From: Eubacterium sp. MSJ-33
GTDB lineage: Bacteria; Bacillota; Clostridia; Lachnospirales; Lachnospiraceae
Direction: 5' to 3'
NCBI RefSeq assembly: GCF_022174665.1
Contig: NZ_CP076562.1
Location: 746,001 to 810,000 of the forward strand
DNA length: 64,000 bases
Part shown: positions 46,210 to 53,975 of the stretch, in pieces
Numbering within the stretch: the stretch's first letter is position 1
How the letters are laid out: every line of letters starts with the position of its first letter
Translations under genes and position numbers: made by a program
Notes under the pieces: model-generated
Database searches by the model: none
What the model saw: the letters and a program-made list of their open reading frames with translations, nothing else
Told to the model about the DNA's origin: nothing

Positions 46210-46350
46210 TTACCTATATTTCTCTTTCTTTTTTACCGATACTTAATGTATTTATTATAGTTGATTTTCCTTGTAGTTGCAACGGTATTTCCCTTACCAG
46301 TTTTCTTCGTTTCTATAAATTTACAGAAGAAAACAAATTTTCTAATGTCC

Positions 46351-46379
46351 TTGACATACTTAAATCAAACCTGTTATAT
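46351..46379 (+). promoter_or_regulatory. Promoter and operator-like palindrome before the small membrane protein
   Basis: TTGACA (46351-46356) and TTATAT (46374-46379) are 17 bases apart. Around the -10, arms CAAACCT and AGGTTTG (about 46366-46397) form an inverted repeat that could be an operator. The leader to the gene at 46488 would be about 105 bases. The rest of the 278-bp gap shows no gene. Confidence 0.55.
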
Positions 46380-46487
46380 ATAAATCAAGGTTTGAATACA
46401 CTCTCGCAGTCGTTTTCAGCCAAATCATTGTCATATTTACATGCTTTACCACACGCTCAAAATATTATTACAAGGGGGATTATAATT

Positions 46488-46781
46488 ATGTTTTTAACAA
46501 ATGCCGATTCATTACTCAACATCAGAGTTGTATCTCTGATAATCTATATTTGCATTATATTATTAGTTGCTATATTGGTAGGATATCTTTTCAATTATAC
46601 ACTGATTAAAGAGATCAAAAAACTGACCACAAAGGTTGACGAGTTGAGCTATCCTCTCAGTCAAATTGCAAATAACACAAGCGCACAGATCTCAAAACAA
46701 CCTCATTCGGAAAATACCCAGGTAAAAAATACTGTAAACTATGGAACGGAATCTAACTTAAACAACCCCAATAACAACTAA
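46488..46781 (+). CDS. Small single-pass membrane protein
   Basis: A 97-residue protein: a short N-terminus, one hydrophobic helix (about residues 13-36, VVSLIIYICIILLVAILVGYLF), a coiled-coil-like stretch (LIKEIKKLTTKVDELSYPLSQIA) and an Asn/Ser-rich tail. I chose the ATG at 46488 because AAGGGGGAT lies upstream and a promoter precedes it; a longer frame starting at 46011 runs antisense to the methyltransferase and is not credible. No family recognised. It is divergent from the defence cluster. Confidence 0.7.
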   Translation: MFLTNADSLLNIRVVSLIIYICIILLVAILVGYLFNYTLIKEIKKLTTKVDELSYPLSQIANNTSAQISKQPHSENTQVKNTVNYGTESNLNNPNNN

Positions 46782-46807
46782 TTCATAATCAAGATTTCTG
46801 CTTATTT

Positions 46808-46871
46808 GAAGTTTGATTGGAGGTAAAATAATTTTTATTATTTATAATATTTCGCCATCCAATCCAACTTC
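46808..46871. repeat. Long inverted repeat between convergent genes
   Basis: Fourteen-base arms (GAAGTTTGATTGGA and TCCAATCCAACTTC, one mismatch) flank about 36 AT-rich bases that can pair further (AATAATTTTTATTATT). It lies between the stops of the small membrane protein and the SprT-like gene, where it could act as a terminator or processing hairpin, or be a relic of a mobile element. Confidence 0.6.
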
Positions 46872-46897
46872 TCCTCTTAAGCCAACCATGCAAAATT

Positions 46898-47419
46898 TCA
46901 TTGCATATATTTCACCTTATGAAATGCCCGCTTCCTTCCACATATCCCGCACGTACAATTGCGGTAATACTTCGTGAATTCACACTGTTTTTTTCTTTTG
47001 ATAATCTGTCCACAATTCTCGCATATGAAACAATATTTATAATCAAGTCTTTTAGAGGCGGTGTAATTCTCCACGCCCTTTTCCTCGCCGGAGGTGGTTC
47101 GCTTTATATGATATCCATATTTCTTATTCATGATATTCGCATATACGAGCCACAATCCGGTATGTCCCTTACAGCCTTTGCAGGTATGTAGGATCTCGTG
47201 GATCATAGTTTCCTTGCATGCTTGTTCGGATATACGCTCATCCTCGATCAGTCTGGCCGCAATCTGTATAATGCATGTTCCATCCGGATTTTTCGTGCAC
47301 ATTCCCCATCTTGTTTTTGCGCGGCGGTTTATAACCCATGAGACAATATTTCCCGGCTCGATACCTGCGCCAAGGACTTCATCTATACACACCTTCTGCA
47401 GCATCTCAAAATTCTTCAT
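46898..47419 (-). CDS. SprT-like zinc metalloprotease
   Basis: A 173-residue protein with the SprT-type active site ETMIHEILHTCKGCKGHTGLWL (HExxH plus a downstream His) and an upstream RRAKTRWGMCTKN. It ends in a four-cysteine zinc ribbon (FICENCGQII ... CTCGICGRK). In eukaryotes the related Spartan protease removes DNA-protein crosslinks; bacterial members lack a settled role. AAGGATG precedes the ATG. Confidence 0.87.
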   Translation of the reverse strand: MKNFEMLQKVCIDEVLGAGIEPGNIVSWVINRRAKTRWGMCTKNPDGTCIIQIAARLIEDERISEQACKETMIHEILHTCKGCKGHTGLWLVYANIMNKKYGYHIKRTTSGEEKGVENYTASKRLDYKYCFICENCGQIIKRKKQCEFTKYYRNCTCGICGRKRAFHKVKYMQ

Positions 47420-47496
47420 ATATACATCCTTTATTTCGTCGTTACACCGTCTTTTGCGTTTCCGTTCCTGATATAAGAAATTCCCGGATATTTCCC

Positions 47497-48000
47497 TTAC
47501 CAGTCCCCTTCGTCTCCATCCTCGATATCATCCTCGATAGCATCATCCACGCCGGTTGCATAATCATCATCCCGGTCGTACCGGTCCTGATCGTAATCGC
47601 CATCCATGTAGACATCATCGTAGCCGCTATCGTAAGAATCATGCGAATGGCTGCTGTTATACTTGCTGTTCGAACTGCTTGGCTTGTAACTGCTAGACGA
47701 TGAACCGGAATTCGAACTGCTGCCCGAACTATTTGATGTGGAACCGCTGCCTATCGTACTGCTTGTTGTAGAATGACTGTGCGAGCTGCTTGTTCCATAT
47801 GTAGCCTTCCTGCGCTTTCCGGGTGTGTTGTGCTGATAGCAGTAACCGCCCTCCGTCGATACCGTGTTATCGCATCCTGCAAATGCACACTTCGGATCTT
47901 CTTTTTCGGTCAAAGATACGAAGAATCCGATTATTGCGAACACTATGATAACTCCAAGTATTGCATAACCTACTGATTTCTGATTATTATTTCCGCTCAT
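47497..48000 (-). CDS. Membrane-anchored Ser-rich protein with acidic tail
   Basis: A 167-residue protein: a membrane helix (about 9-30, VGYAILGVIIVFAIIGFFVSL), a short Cys/His motif (CAFAGCDNTVSTEGGYCYQH, a possible zinc knuckle), a Ser/Gly/Thr low-complexity region (about 65-110) and an Asp/Tyr-rich acidic tail. The ATG at 48000 has a perfect GGAGG upstream. Function unknown; the layout suggests a surface or membrane scaffold. The Ser region is internally repetitive and may vary among strains. Confidence 0.78.
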   Translation of the reverse strand: MSGNNNQKSVGYAILGVIIVFAIIGFFVSLTEKEDPKCAFAGCDNTVSTEGGYCYQHNTPGKRRKATYGTSSSHSHSTTSSTIGSGSTSNSSGSSSNSGSSSSSYKPSSSNSKYNSSHSHDSYDSGYDDVYMDGDYDQDRYDRDDDYATGVDDAIEDDIEDGDEGDW

Positions 48001-48142
48001 AATGATAACCTCCGTGAATCTTACGACTCCATGCTTCTTATTTCCGTTTCTTTGTATCTCCATCCTACGCAAAGCAACTGTCATAAATAAGTACTTGCAT
48101 TATGAACATTCAAGTATTATCTTCTCTTTTTGTAACATAAAG

Positions 48143-48553
48143 TTATATCACAACTCCGTTGCAATGATCCACTTCATGCTGAATAATCTGAGCCACCCAG
48201 CCGGAATATTTCCCATGCTGCTTCTTGAAATGCTGGTCGAGGTAATCGACTTCTATCTCCTGATATCTCGTACATGGGCGTGTCCCGTCGAGCGACAGGC
48301 ATCCCTCTTCCACCTGATACGCGCCCGTTTTCTTCGTGATAACCGGATTCACCATCGCGAATTGGAACGGTCCGCTTGCCACGACGATGATATTCTTCTT
48401 TACGCCGATCATATTGGCCGCCATGCCGACGCAATGATCCAGATTCGCCCGGAGTGTATCGAGCAAATCTGTTATAACCTGTTTATCTGCTTCCGTTGCA
48501 TACACCGATTTCTGTGCCAGGAACAGCGGATCCCGCATAATTTTCTTTACCAT
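48143..48553 (-). CDS. def: Peptide deformylase, divergent
   Basis: A 136-residue PDF-family protein that removes the formyl group from nascent proteins. The metal motifs EGCLSL and QHEVDHCNG are intact. The first motif, normally GxGxAAxQ, reads CVGMAANMIG, with Met in place of the glutamine that contacts the transition state. The protein is shorter than canonical PDFs (about 150-190 residues). It is likely a second copy or a deformylase of altered specificity. Weak ribosome site. Confidence 0.85.
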   Translation of the reverse strand: MVKKIMRDPLFLAQKSVYATEADKQVITDLLDTLRANLDHCVGMAANMIGVKKNIIVVASGPFQFAMVNPVITKKTGAYQVEEGCLSLDGTRPCTRYQEIEVDYLDQHFKKQHGKYSGWVAQIIQHEVDHCNGVVI

Positions 48554-48606
48554 ATTTATCCTTTCAGTTCAATTACACATACAAAATTATTAGACCCATC
48601 CCTCTC

Positions 48607-49647
48607 TTACAAGTACATTTCCTGCAGCCGCTTAATCTCTGATTTCATCATATCTACCGTACGCTCGGGAGCCACGATCTTCACTCCCGGAATTGCCATG
48701 ATCCAGCTAAGGAACAATTTACTGACAGATACCCGTACCCGGACTGTGAAATGCTCTGCGTCGGTCTTCATGAGCGGAATATCGGTTCCGAACCGGTCAA
48801 TGATCACATTTGCGGCATGGTTTTCACACAGAAGCGTTACTGTTTCCAGATTGCCATCGAACATGCCGAAGAGCCTGTTCGTGTACTCCGACATCTGCAT
48901 TTTCGAGAATTCCTCTTTTCCTTCCCGCTCCTCATAGACCACGGACACGTCTGCCATCTTATCGACACGGAAATGCTTGATCTTGTATTCTCTGTTATCA
49001 TATCCTACCAAATAGTATTTCTCGTCATCCCAGCACAGTGCCCACGGGCTGACACTATAGTAAGCCCCACCATGCTTCAGTTCCATCTTCTTATCTGCCG
49101 TCCATGTGAAATATTGGAATTTGATCTGGCTCTCCTCATTTAACGCCTCGTGAATCTTATCCACGCTGTAATAGATGCGTTCGTTCATCGTCTTCACGCG
49201 TCCATTTACATTGACCTGACGTGCCAGCTTCTTCGCCTCGTATTTGCTTGCGTAGCTCTCAAGCTTCGCGATCAGCTCGTCGGATTTCTTCTCTGTGATG
49301 AATCTGGAGGACTGCACCGCATCTACGAGAAGCTTCAGCTCGACAAGCTGGAATTGCCGGCTTGCAACCTTATAATGGTAGGTCTTGCCATATTGCATGC
49401 CTATGATATCCAGACCAAACGTGCGCAGATTCTCGATGTCGCTGTACAGGCTCTTCCGCTCTGCTGTGACATTGTATGCTTTCAGTTTCTCAACGATTTC
49501 ATTCAGTGTCAGGTCATGATCTTCGTCTGTCTCTTCGAGCAGAATCTTCATCAGATACATGATTTTTAGTTTCTGGTTGAGTCTTGGTCCCCGGACAATC
49601 TTCTTTTTTTCCTGATTTTCTGTTTTCTGTTCTGATGTGTTATCCAT
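48607..49647 (-). CDS. WYL-domain transcriptional regulator (YafY type)
   Basis: A 346-residue regulator. The N-terminal about 75 residues form a winged helix (LTLNEIVEKLKAYNVTAERKSLYSDIENL). The WYL ligand domain (about 160-240) includes YFTWTADKKMELKHGGAYYSVSPWALCWDDEKYYLVGYD, followed by IKHFRVDKM and a C-terminal extension LSWIMAIPGVKIVAPE. WYL regulators commonly control defence loci; here it lies 3.4 kb from the methyltransferase-led cluster, but what it regulates is unknown. No strong ribosome site beyond AAGGGG. Confidence 0.9.
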   Translation of the reverse strand: MDNTSEQKTENQEKKKIVRGPRLNQKLKIMYLMKILLEETDEDHDLTLNEIVEKLKAYNVTAERKSLYSDIENLRTFGLDIIGMQYGKTYHYKVASRQFQLVELKLLVDAVQSSRFITEKKSDELIAKLESYASKYEAKKLARQVNVNGRVKTMNERIYYSVDKIHEALNEESQIKFQYFTWTADKKMELKHGGAYYSVSPWALCWDDEKYYLVGYDNREYKIKHFRVDKMADVSVVYEEREGKEEFSKMQMSEYTNRLFGMFDGNLETVTLLCENHAANVIIDRFGTDIPLMKTDAEHFTVRVRVSVSKLFLSWIMAIPGVKIVAPERTVDMMKSEIKRLQEMYL

Positions 49648-49741
49648 CGTGTAATCCCCTTCTTATAGTATAATTCTATGACTCTTCCAAGCCCGCTACC
49701 TGCATCAGCCTTGTGTTTATCTTATTTTACACCCAAATAGC

Positions 49742-49780
49742 AAAAAGTGATAGCTCTGAAATATCTGGCTATCACTTTTT
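49742..49780 (-). terminator. Intrinsic terminator after the SHOCT/repeat gene
   Basis: A thirteen-base-pair stem AAAAAGTGATAGC / GCTATCACTTTTT with T residues at the end. It follows the minus-strand gene at 49853 and insulates it from the WYL regulator. The rest of the 204-bp gap is AT-rich and featureless. Confidence 0.82.
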
Positions 49781-49852
49781 ATATTTTGTATATACTACGA
49801 CACTCTAAAATCACAATAAATTTATCCATTATTTCTTCATTAATAATTAGGA

Positions 49853-51112
49853 TTAAATACCTAGCAATTGTTTCTTTTTTTGATTAAACTCATCTTCCGA
49901 TATAATGCCTTCATCAAACAACTCTTTATACCTGCGAATTTCTTCAAAAATATCTTCTTGATGTGTTTGATCTAATGTTCCTTTATTTATTGAATCTCCA
50001 TAAACGTTTTGCGCTAATATATTGTTTGGTGACGCCTGATTCATTGGTGCCATTTGGTTCATCGGTGTCATTTGATTCATTGGCATCATCTGATTCATCG
50101 GTGCCATTTGATTCATTGGCATCATCTGATTCATCGGTGCCATTTGGTTCATCGGTGCCATTTGATTCATTGGCATCATCTGATTCATCGGTGCCATTTG
50201 GTTCATCGGTGCCATTTGATTCATTGGCATCATCTGATTCATCGGTGCCATTTGGTTCATCGGTGCCATTTGGTTCATCGGTGCCATTTGGTTCATCGGT
50301 GCCATTTGGTTCATTGGCATCATCTGATTCATTGGTACCATTTTAATGTTATTGCATTGATAGATTCTATCCTGCATATAATTAAATGCATAATTTACGG
50401 CTTGATTCATTTTTTTCGTCTTAAACGGTATCGTCGTATCGAAGAAAAAATACATACACGAATAATAATCATTATCTTCAATTCCGTTTGGAATAAATCG
50501 TATAACCCCTGCCGAGCTACTATTTTTTAATTCAATCCTCGATATATTATTATAATTAATTCTATATTCTCCTGATGGTATAATTTGCAAAGCCTTACCA
50601 TGTCTTTCATCTTCTTCTGCTTCCTTTGTAACATTATCTATAATTGCAGCTGTTGCATATCCAATGCCTGTATTTAGTATTTTTCCTTTCATAACTCCTT
50701 TTACAATGTTATCTTTTTCGGAAACATACAACGGCTGTTTTTTCTCTGAAAACATACCATTAAACAAACTTGCTATATTTCCTCTATTTGCTTCTTTGGT
50801 ATATATTACACAAAAATCAGAAAAGACTTTTATGATTTGTCCTTCCTTTCCATTAACACATGTATCAAATCCAGCAGAAATATACTCGTCAAAATAATAG
50901 CATATCTGATTAATTGTTTCTTGTGGAAAACGAGCTTCCATCGCTGACTGCAATGCTTTATTTTTTTGATTAACCAGCTCTTCCATTGATTGAAAATCTC
51001 TTTTTCTCCAATTTTGAAAATAGATTTTTCCAGAGCAACTTCCACACAATTTACCATTTCCCAATTCTGTTCCAGTTAAGATTGTTTTTCCACACCCCAT
51101 ACATTTTGCCAT
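49853..51112 (-). CDS. Zinc-ribbon / SHOCT protein with a 17-copy hexapeptide repeat
   Basis: A 419-residue protein in three parts. Residues 1-30 hold a zinc ribbon (CMGCGKTILTG, then LCGSCSGK). Residues 35-255 are a globular domain with no recognised family, including a Gly/Ala-rich helix IGYATAAIIDNV. Residues about 257-358 are 17 tandem copies of M(A/M/V/T)PMNQ. The C-terminal about 35 residues are a SHOCT helix pair (RRYKELFDEGIISEDEFNQKKKQL). SHOCT tails often mediate oligomerisation. The repeat gives variable spacing between the globular part and SHOCT. The function is unknown. Confidence 0.82.
   Translation of the reverse strand: MAKCMGCGKTILTGTELGNGKLCGSCSGKIYFQNWRKRDFQSMEELVNQKNKALQSAMEARFPQETINQICYYFDEYISAGFDTCVNGKEGQIIKVFSDFCVIYTKEANRGNIASLFNGMFSEKKQPLYVSEKDNIVKGVMKGKILNTGIGYATAAIIDNVTKEAEEDERHGKALQIIPSGEYRINYNNISRIELKNSSSAGVIRFIPNGIEDNDYYSCMYFFFDTTIPFKTKKMNQAVNYAFNYMQDRIYQCNNIKMVPMNQMMPMNQMAPMNQMAPMNQMAPMNQMAPMNQMMPMNQMAPMNQMAPMNQMMPMNQMAPMNQMAPMNQMMPMNQMAPMNQMMPMNQMTPMNQMAPMNQASPNNILAQNVYGDSINKGTLDQTHQEDIFEEIRRYKELFDEGIISEDEFNQKKKQLLGI
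50037..50342. repeat. 18-bp tandem repeat, 17 copies, in frame
   Basis: Tandem 18-base units (consensus GGTGCCATTTGGTTCATC on the plus strand) encode M(A/M)PMNQ. Variants alternate A and M at position 2 in a partly regular order, with one V and one T unit near the ends. High identity between units and a multiple of three make length change by slippage likely without loss of frame. Confidence 0.93.
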
Positions 51113-51219
51113 ATTTTTCTCTCCCTTAGTAATATAAATTATTTTTCATTAAAATCTAATTTAAAACAATTATACTACTTACTTTATCTATTGAACAGCA
51201 GTCTGTAAATATTTAATCA

Positions 51220-51672
51220 TCATTTATTCATATTCCGTTTATCAATTATCCTCAAAACACATCCCAAAATCATAACCGTAAACGCAATATAAATAAATGT
51301 AAATGCAATTCCTTTTTCACAAGCTCCCGGAACCACTCTACGATCTGCAAAGTCCCACTTCATAAATTCATACACGGCAATCGTTAATATATTAAACACT
51401 ACCATTCCTGCTGTTTTCATTTTAATACACTTAATTAAATATATCAGCATAAAAATAAATATTAATGCAACTGCTACCGGAACAAATATTTTATAAACCA
51501 TCTCTGCTTCTTTGTCATTATTCCAATCTGCTGAACTTGACAAAACATACAGCTTTGCCATACCAACCATAGAATAACTTTCTTTCCATTGTTTTGCAAA
51601 TGGCAGGAACAAGGATATAATCCCCATAAGTACACCTGCTATACCAATCATAAGTCCTGTATTTTTCTTCAT
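51220..51672 (-). CDS. Four-helix membrane protein of unknown function
   Basis: A 150-residue protein with four hydrophobic segments (LMIGIAGVLMGIISLFLPF; FVPVAVALIFIFMLIYL; MVVFNILTIAVYEFM; FTFIYIAFTVMILGCVLRII). No family is recognised. The ATG at 51672 is one base after the stop of the LRR lipoprotein (TAG-A-ATG) and has GGAG upstream, so the two are coupled. AT-rich. Confidence 0.72.
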   Translation of the reverse strand: MKKNTGLMIGIAGVLMGIISLFLPFAKQWKESYSMVGMAKLYVLSSSADWNNDKEAEMVYKIFVPVAVALIFIFMLIYLIKCIKMKTAGMVVFNILTIAVYEFMKWDFADRRVVPGACEKGIAFTFIYIAFTVMILGCVLRIIDKRNMNK

Positions 51673-51673
51673 T

Positions 51674-53017
51674 CTAATACTCCTTCTCCTCAAATGCTTC
51701 TTCATTAAATGTTTCACCATTTACATTTATAACCAAATCATCCGGACAATTATAAAATATATATGAACCTTTTTTCTCTATTGTTCCCGTTATACTAACG
51801 GCAAGAAGACCATCATTATATGCAAACACATCATCTCCCATTTTTATTGTCCCACATGTTATTGATATCTTCTCACAATCATCTCCTAATCCGGAAAATG
51901 CCGAATCTTTCAATTCTATTTGCCCATTACCTGCATTTATCGTTATCTCTGCCAGATTATCATCATTATAAAATGCATATTCCCCTATTTTCATATCTGT
52001 ACCGGAAATATTTACTGATTCTAAATCGTCACTATAAGCAATCGCATTATCTCCCATCTCTAACGCTACACAATTCAACATATCCAACGTCTCAAATTCA
52101 TTTCCCGACAGTGCAGAATCCTGCATCGTAATATCACACTCATCAAATACAACGCTTGTGCTGTCCCCCGTAGCGTAAAATATGTATTCGTCCATAGTTA
52201 TTTCACAATTTTCAAATTTCACATCCGTAATATCATCTGAATAAGCAAACGCATTACTTCCCATATCAATCTTAGAATTACATACCAGAAGGATGTCTTC
52301 ATTACTTCCCGAAACTGCTGAATCTTCCATCACAATTGTTGAATCTGTAATCCCAATCGTCATATGTTTTCCGGTATTATATAATGCATATTCATCAAAC
52401 GAACATTCGCTATTCAATATTGTTACAGATTCTGCTTTATCATTATAAGCAAATGCATTTTCTCCTATTGTTAAATTTGAATTGTTAATAACGAGATTCT
52501 TATACTCGGAACTACTGAACGCCGAATCATTTACCGCCATAGTCACATTATCAAACACAATATAGTCACATTCCAATCTATAAAATGCATCTTCTGAAAT
52601 TTCCGTCACAGTATCTCCTTCCGGACTTGTTTGCGGTATAATTAAATCGTTTTCTTCAAACGTTCCCACAGATTTTATTGCACATGTGCCATCTCCATTG
52701 CTCTCAAATTCAAGTCCCTCTGAAGGAGTTAAATCACCCATATATATGTTCTCAACTTTCGTCTCAACTGGCTCTACAGACGAATTCTGTTCTTTTGTTT
52801 TCTCTGCATTTTCAGATAATTCTGATTTGTCATTTTCTTTTTTCTGTTCTGAAATCGCTTCATTATCATCTATCTGTTCTAATTCTTGTGCAGTTTGTTC
52901 TGTAATTTCATTTATATTTTCTGTCTTATCATTTTTTCCGCATGAACAAAATATCATACTGCTTAAAACGCAGCTAATACCAATCAAAAATCCTGCATAT
53001 TTCTTCTTCATCTTCAT
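51674..53017 (-). CDS. Leucine-rich-repeat (BspA-like) lipoprotein
   Basis: A 447-residue predicted lipoprotein: Lys-rich start, hydrophobic signal and FCSC-type lipobox. An acidic, Glu/Lys-rich linker (about 30-85) leads into BspA-type repeats (about 100-430). Repeats carry alternating cores such as DSAFSS, ENAFAYND, DEYALYN, EDSAVSG, SNAFAYSD and DEYIFYA, so two repeat types interleave regularly. Such proteins bind host or bacterial surfaces. It is followed immediately by a membrane protein and preceded six bp by an XRE regulator. Confidence 0.85.
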   Translation of the reverse strand: MKMKKKYAGFLIGISCVLSSMIFCSCGKNDKTENINEITEQTAQELEQIDDNEAISEQKKENDKSELSENAEKTKEQNSSVEPVETKVENIYMGDLTPSEGLEFESNGDGTCAIKSVGTFEENDLIIPQTSPEGDTVTEISEDAFYRLECDYIVFDNVTMAVNDSAFSSSEYKNLVINNSNLTIGENAFAYNDKAESVTILNSECSFDEYALYNTGKHMTIGITDSTIVMEDSAVSGSNEDILLVCNSKIDMGSNAFAYSDDITDVKFENCEITMDEYIFYATGDSTSVVFDECDITMQDSALSGNEFETLDMLNCVALEMGDNAIAYSDDLESVNISGTDMKIGEYAFYNDDNLAEITINAGNGQIELKDSAFSGLGDDCEKISITCGTIKMGDDVFAYNDGLLAVSITGTIEKKGSYIFYNCPDDLVINVNGETFNEEAFEEKEY

Positions 53018-53023
53018 TTCCTC

Positions 53024-53368
53024 CTACTTATTCCCCTCATTTTTTTCTTTACCCTGCGGTCGTATAACCTTATACCCATACGATTCCAAAATTGCTATCA
53101 CATCTGGTGTAATATTCACCATAAGATCCGCATCCTTATAATCCTTACTGCGTATAATCTGATGCATATCATTGACAGATACACCCATCGTTTCTGCTAG
53201 TTTATACAGATTATCCCGATCCGGAATCCCTCCATCCGTTTCCCATTTTGCGATTGCTGATTTTGATACATTTAACGTTGCCGCAAGTTCTTCCTGTGTC
53301 AAAGACATTCTTTTTCTCCGTGTTGCTATAAATCGTCCTAAGCTCATTTTCATCTCATCCTTTTCCAT
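53024..53368 (-). CDS. XRE-family transcriptional regulator
   Basis: A 114-residue regulator with an N-terminal helix-turn-helix (FIATRRKRMSLTQEELAATL, then NVSKSAIAKWETDGG) and a short C-terminal region. It is the first gene of an operon with the LRR lipoprotein and the membrane protein, six bp apart. Start uncertain: ATG at 53368 has GGAG too close, while ATG at 53353 or 53347 have AAGGA upstream. It probably controls its own operon. Confidence 0.85.
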   Translation of the reverse strand: MEKDEMKMSLGRFIATRRKRMSLTQEELAATLNVSKSAIAKWETDGGIPDRDNLYKLAETMGVSVNDMHQIIRSKDYKDADLMVNITPDVIAILESYGYKVIRPQGKEKNEGNK

Positions 53369-53480
53369 CTCCTTCTCTTTCCATAATATAAAACCAGTCT
53401 CTTCAATTCAAATCACTTTTTGATTACTCTGTGTAACTTTTCCTGTAATCTATGTATCAAGCATATACGTTTAAGCAGAA

Positions 53481-53509
53481 AAAAATCCCCACCAAAATGG
53501 TGAGGATTT
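53481..53509 (-). terminator. Intrinsic terminator after the kinase operon
   Basis: A stem of AAATCC-CACC and GGTG-GGATTT around a four- to six-base loop, with a run of T on the minus strand. It lies just after the stop at 53520. Confidence 0.78.
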
Positions 53510-53519
53510 CATTTGAGTA

Positions 53520-53975
53520 TTAAGTTTTTTCATCTGGCGAAAGCTTTTTTAAGCCTTGTTCCACCAGCATATCATCGATTTCGAACAACTGATATTTTCG
53601 ATTATTGATTGCCACAATCATGCATGCATCCCGCTTATCTTTCGCATACAAAGGCTGCATCCCATAGAGCTTCAACGACCGGTTTATCTCGTCCAAAGTA
53701 AGTCGCCCGGCTACACACAAACGAATAATTACATCCCTGTCTTTTGTATGCTTTCTCATATTCAATATCTGTTCTCCATAAGATTCCGAAAGTCCGGCAA
53801 ATGAATATACATCCTTAAGTCTTATATTTTTTGCCTGAATTACATCCTTTGCGTAATAAGTAAACGTCTTCTCTTCATTCATAGAATCACGGTTTTCTTT
53901 GTAATAGTTGTCCAGATCCTTTGGATTCATATCCCGTAATAACGCATCAAGTTCATTTGTTGATTTCTTATTCAT
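53520..53975 (-). CDS. Kinase-associated protein of unknown function
   Basis: A 151-residue soluble, helical protein (NELDALLRDMNPKDLDNYY at the start; then a region VIQAKNIRLKDVYSFAGLSESYGEQILNMRKHTKDRDVIIRLCVAGRLTLDE in two blocks). The middle resembles a helix-turn-helix fold of the XRE type but with atypical residues. It overlaps the end of the kinase gene by 8 bp, a layout suggesting a partner or substrate. No family name is offered. Confidence 0.7.
   Translation of the reverse strand: MNKKSTNELDALLRDMNPKDLDNYYKENRDSMNEEKTFTYYAKDVIQAKNIRLKDVYSFAGLSESYGEQILNMRKHTKDRDVIIRLCVAGRLTLDEINRSLKLYGMQPLYAKDKRDACMIVAINNRKYQLFEIDDMLVEQGLKKLSPDEKT

Noticed and set aside
46011..46487. N-terminal extension of the small membrane protein frame
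   Set aside because: It runs antisense to the methyltransferase; ribosome site and promoter support the start at 46488.
48002..48937. A 311-codon plus-strand open frame
   Set aside because: It lies antisense across the deformylase and WYL genes, which have clear motifs; no family features or ribosome site.
50037..50342. Regular repeats that might be a CRISPR array
   Set aside because: Units are contiguous 18-mers without spacers and code in frame for a hexapeptide.
50054..50530. A 158-codon plus-strand open frame rich in His-Leu-Ile-His-Trp
   Set aside because: It is the antisense reading of the 18-bp repeat; an in-phase repeat without a stop codon makes long open frames in other phases.
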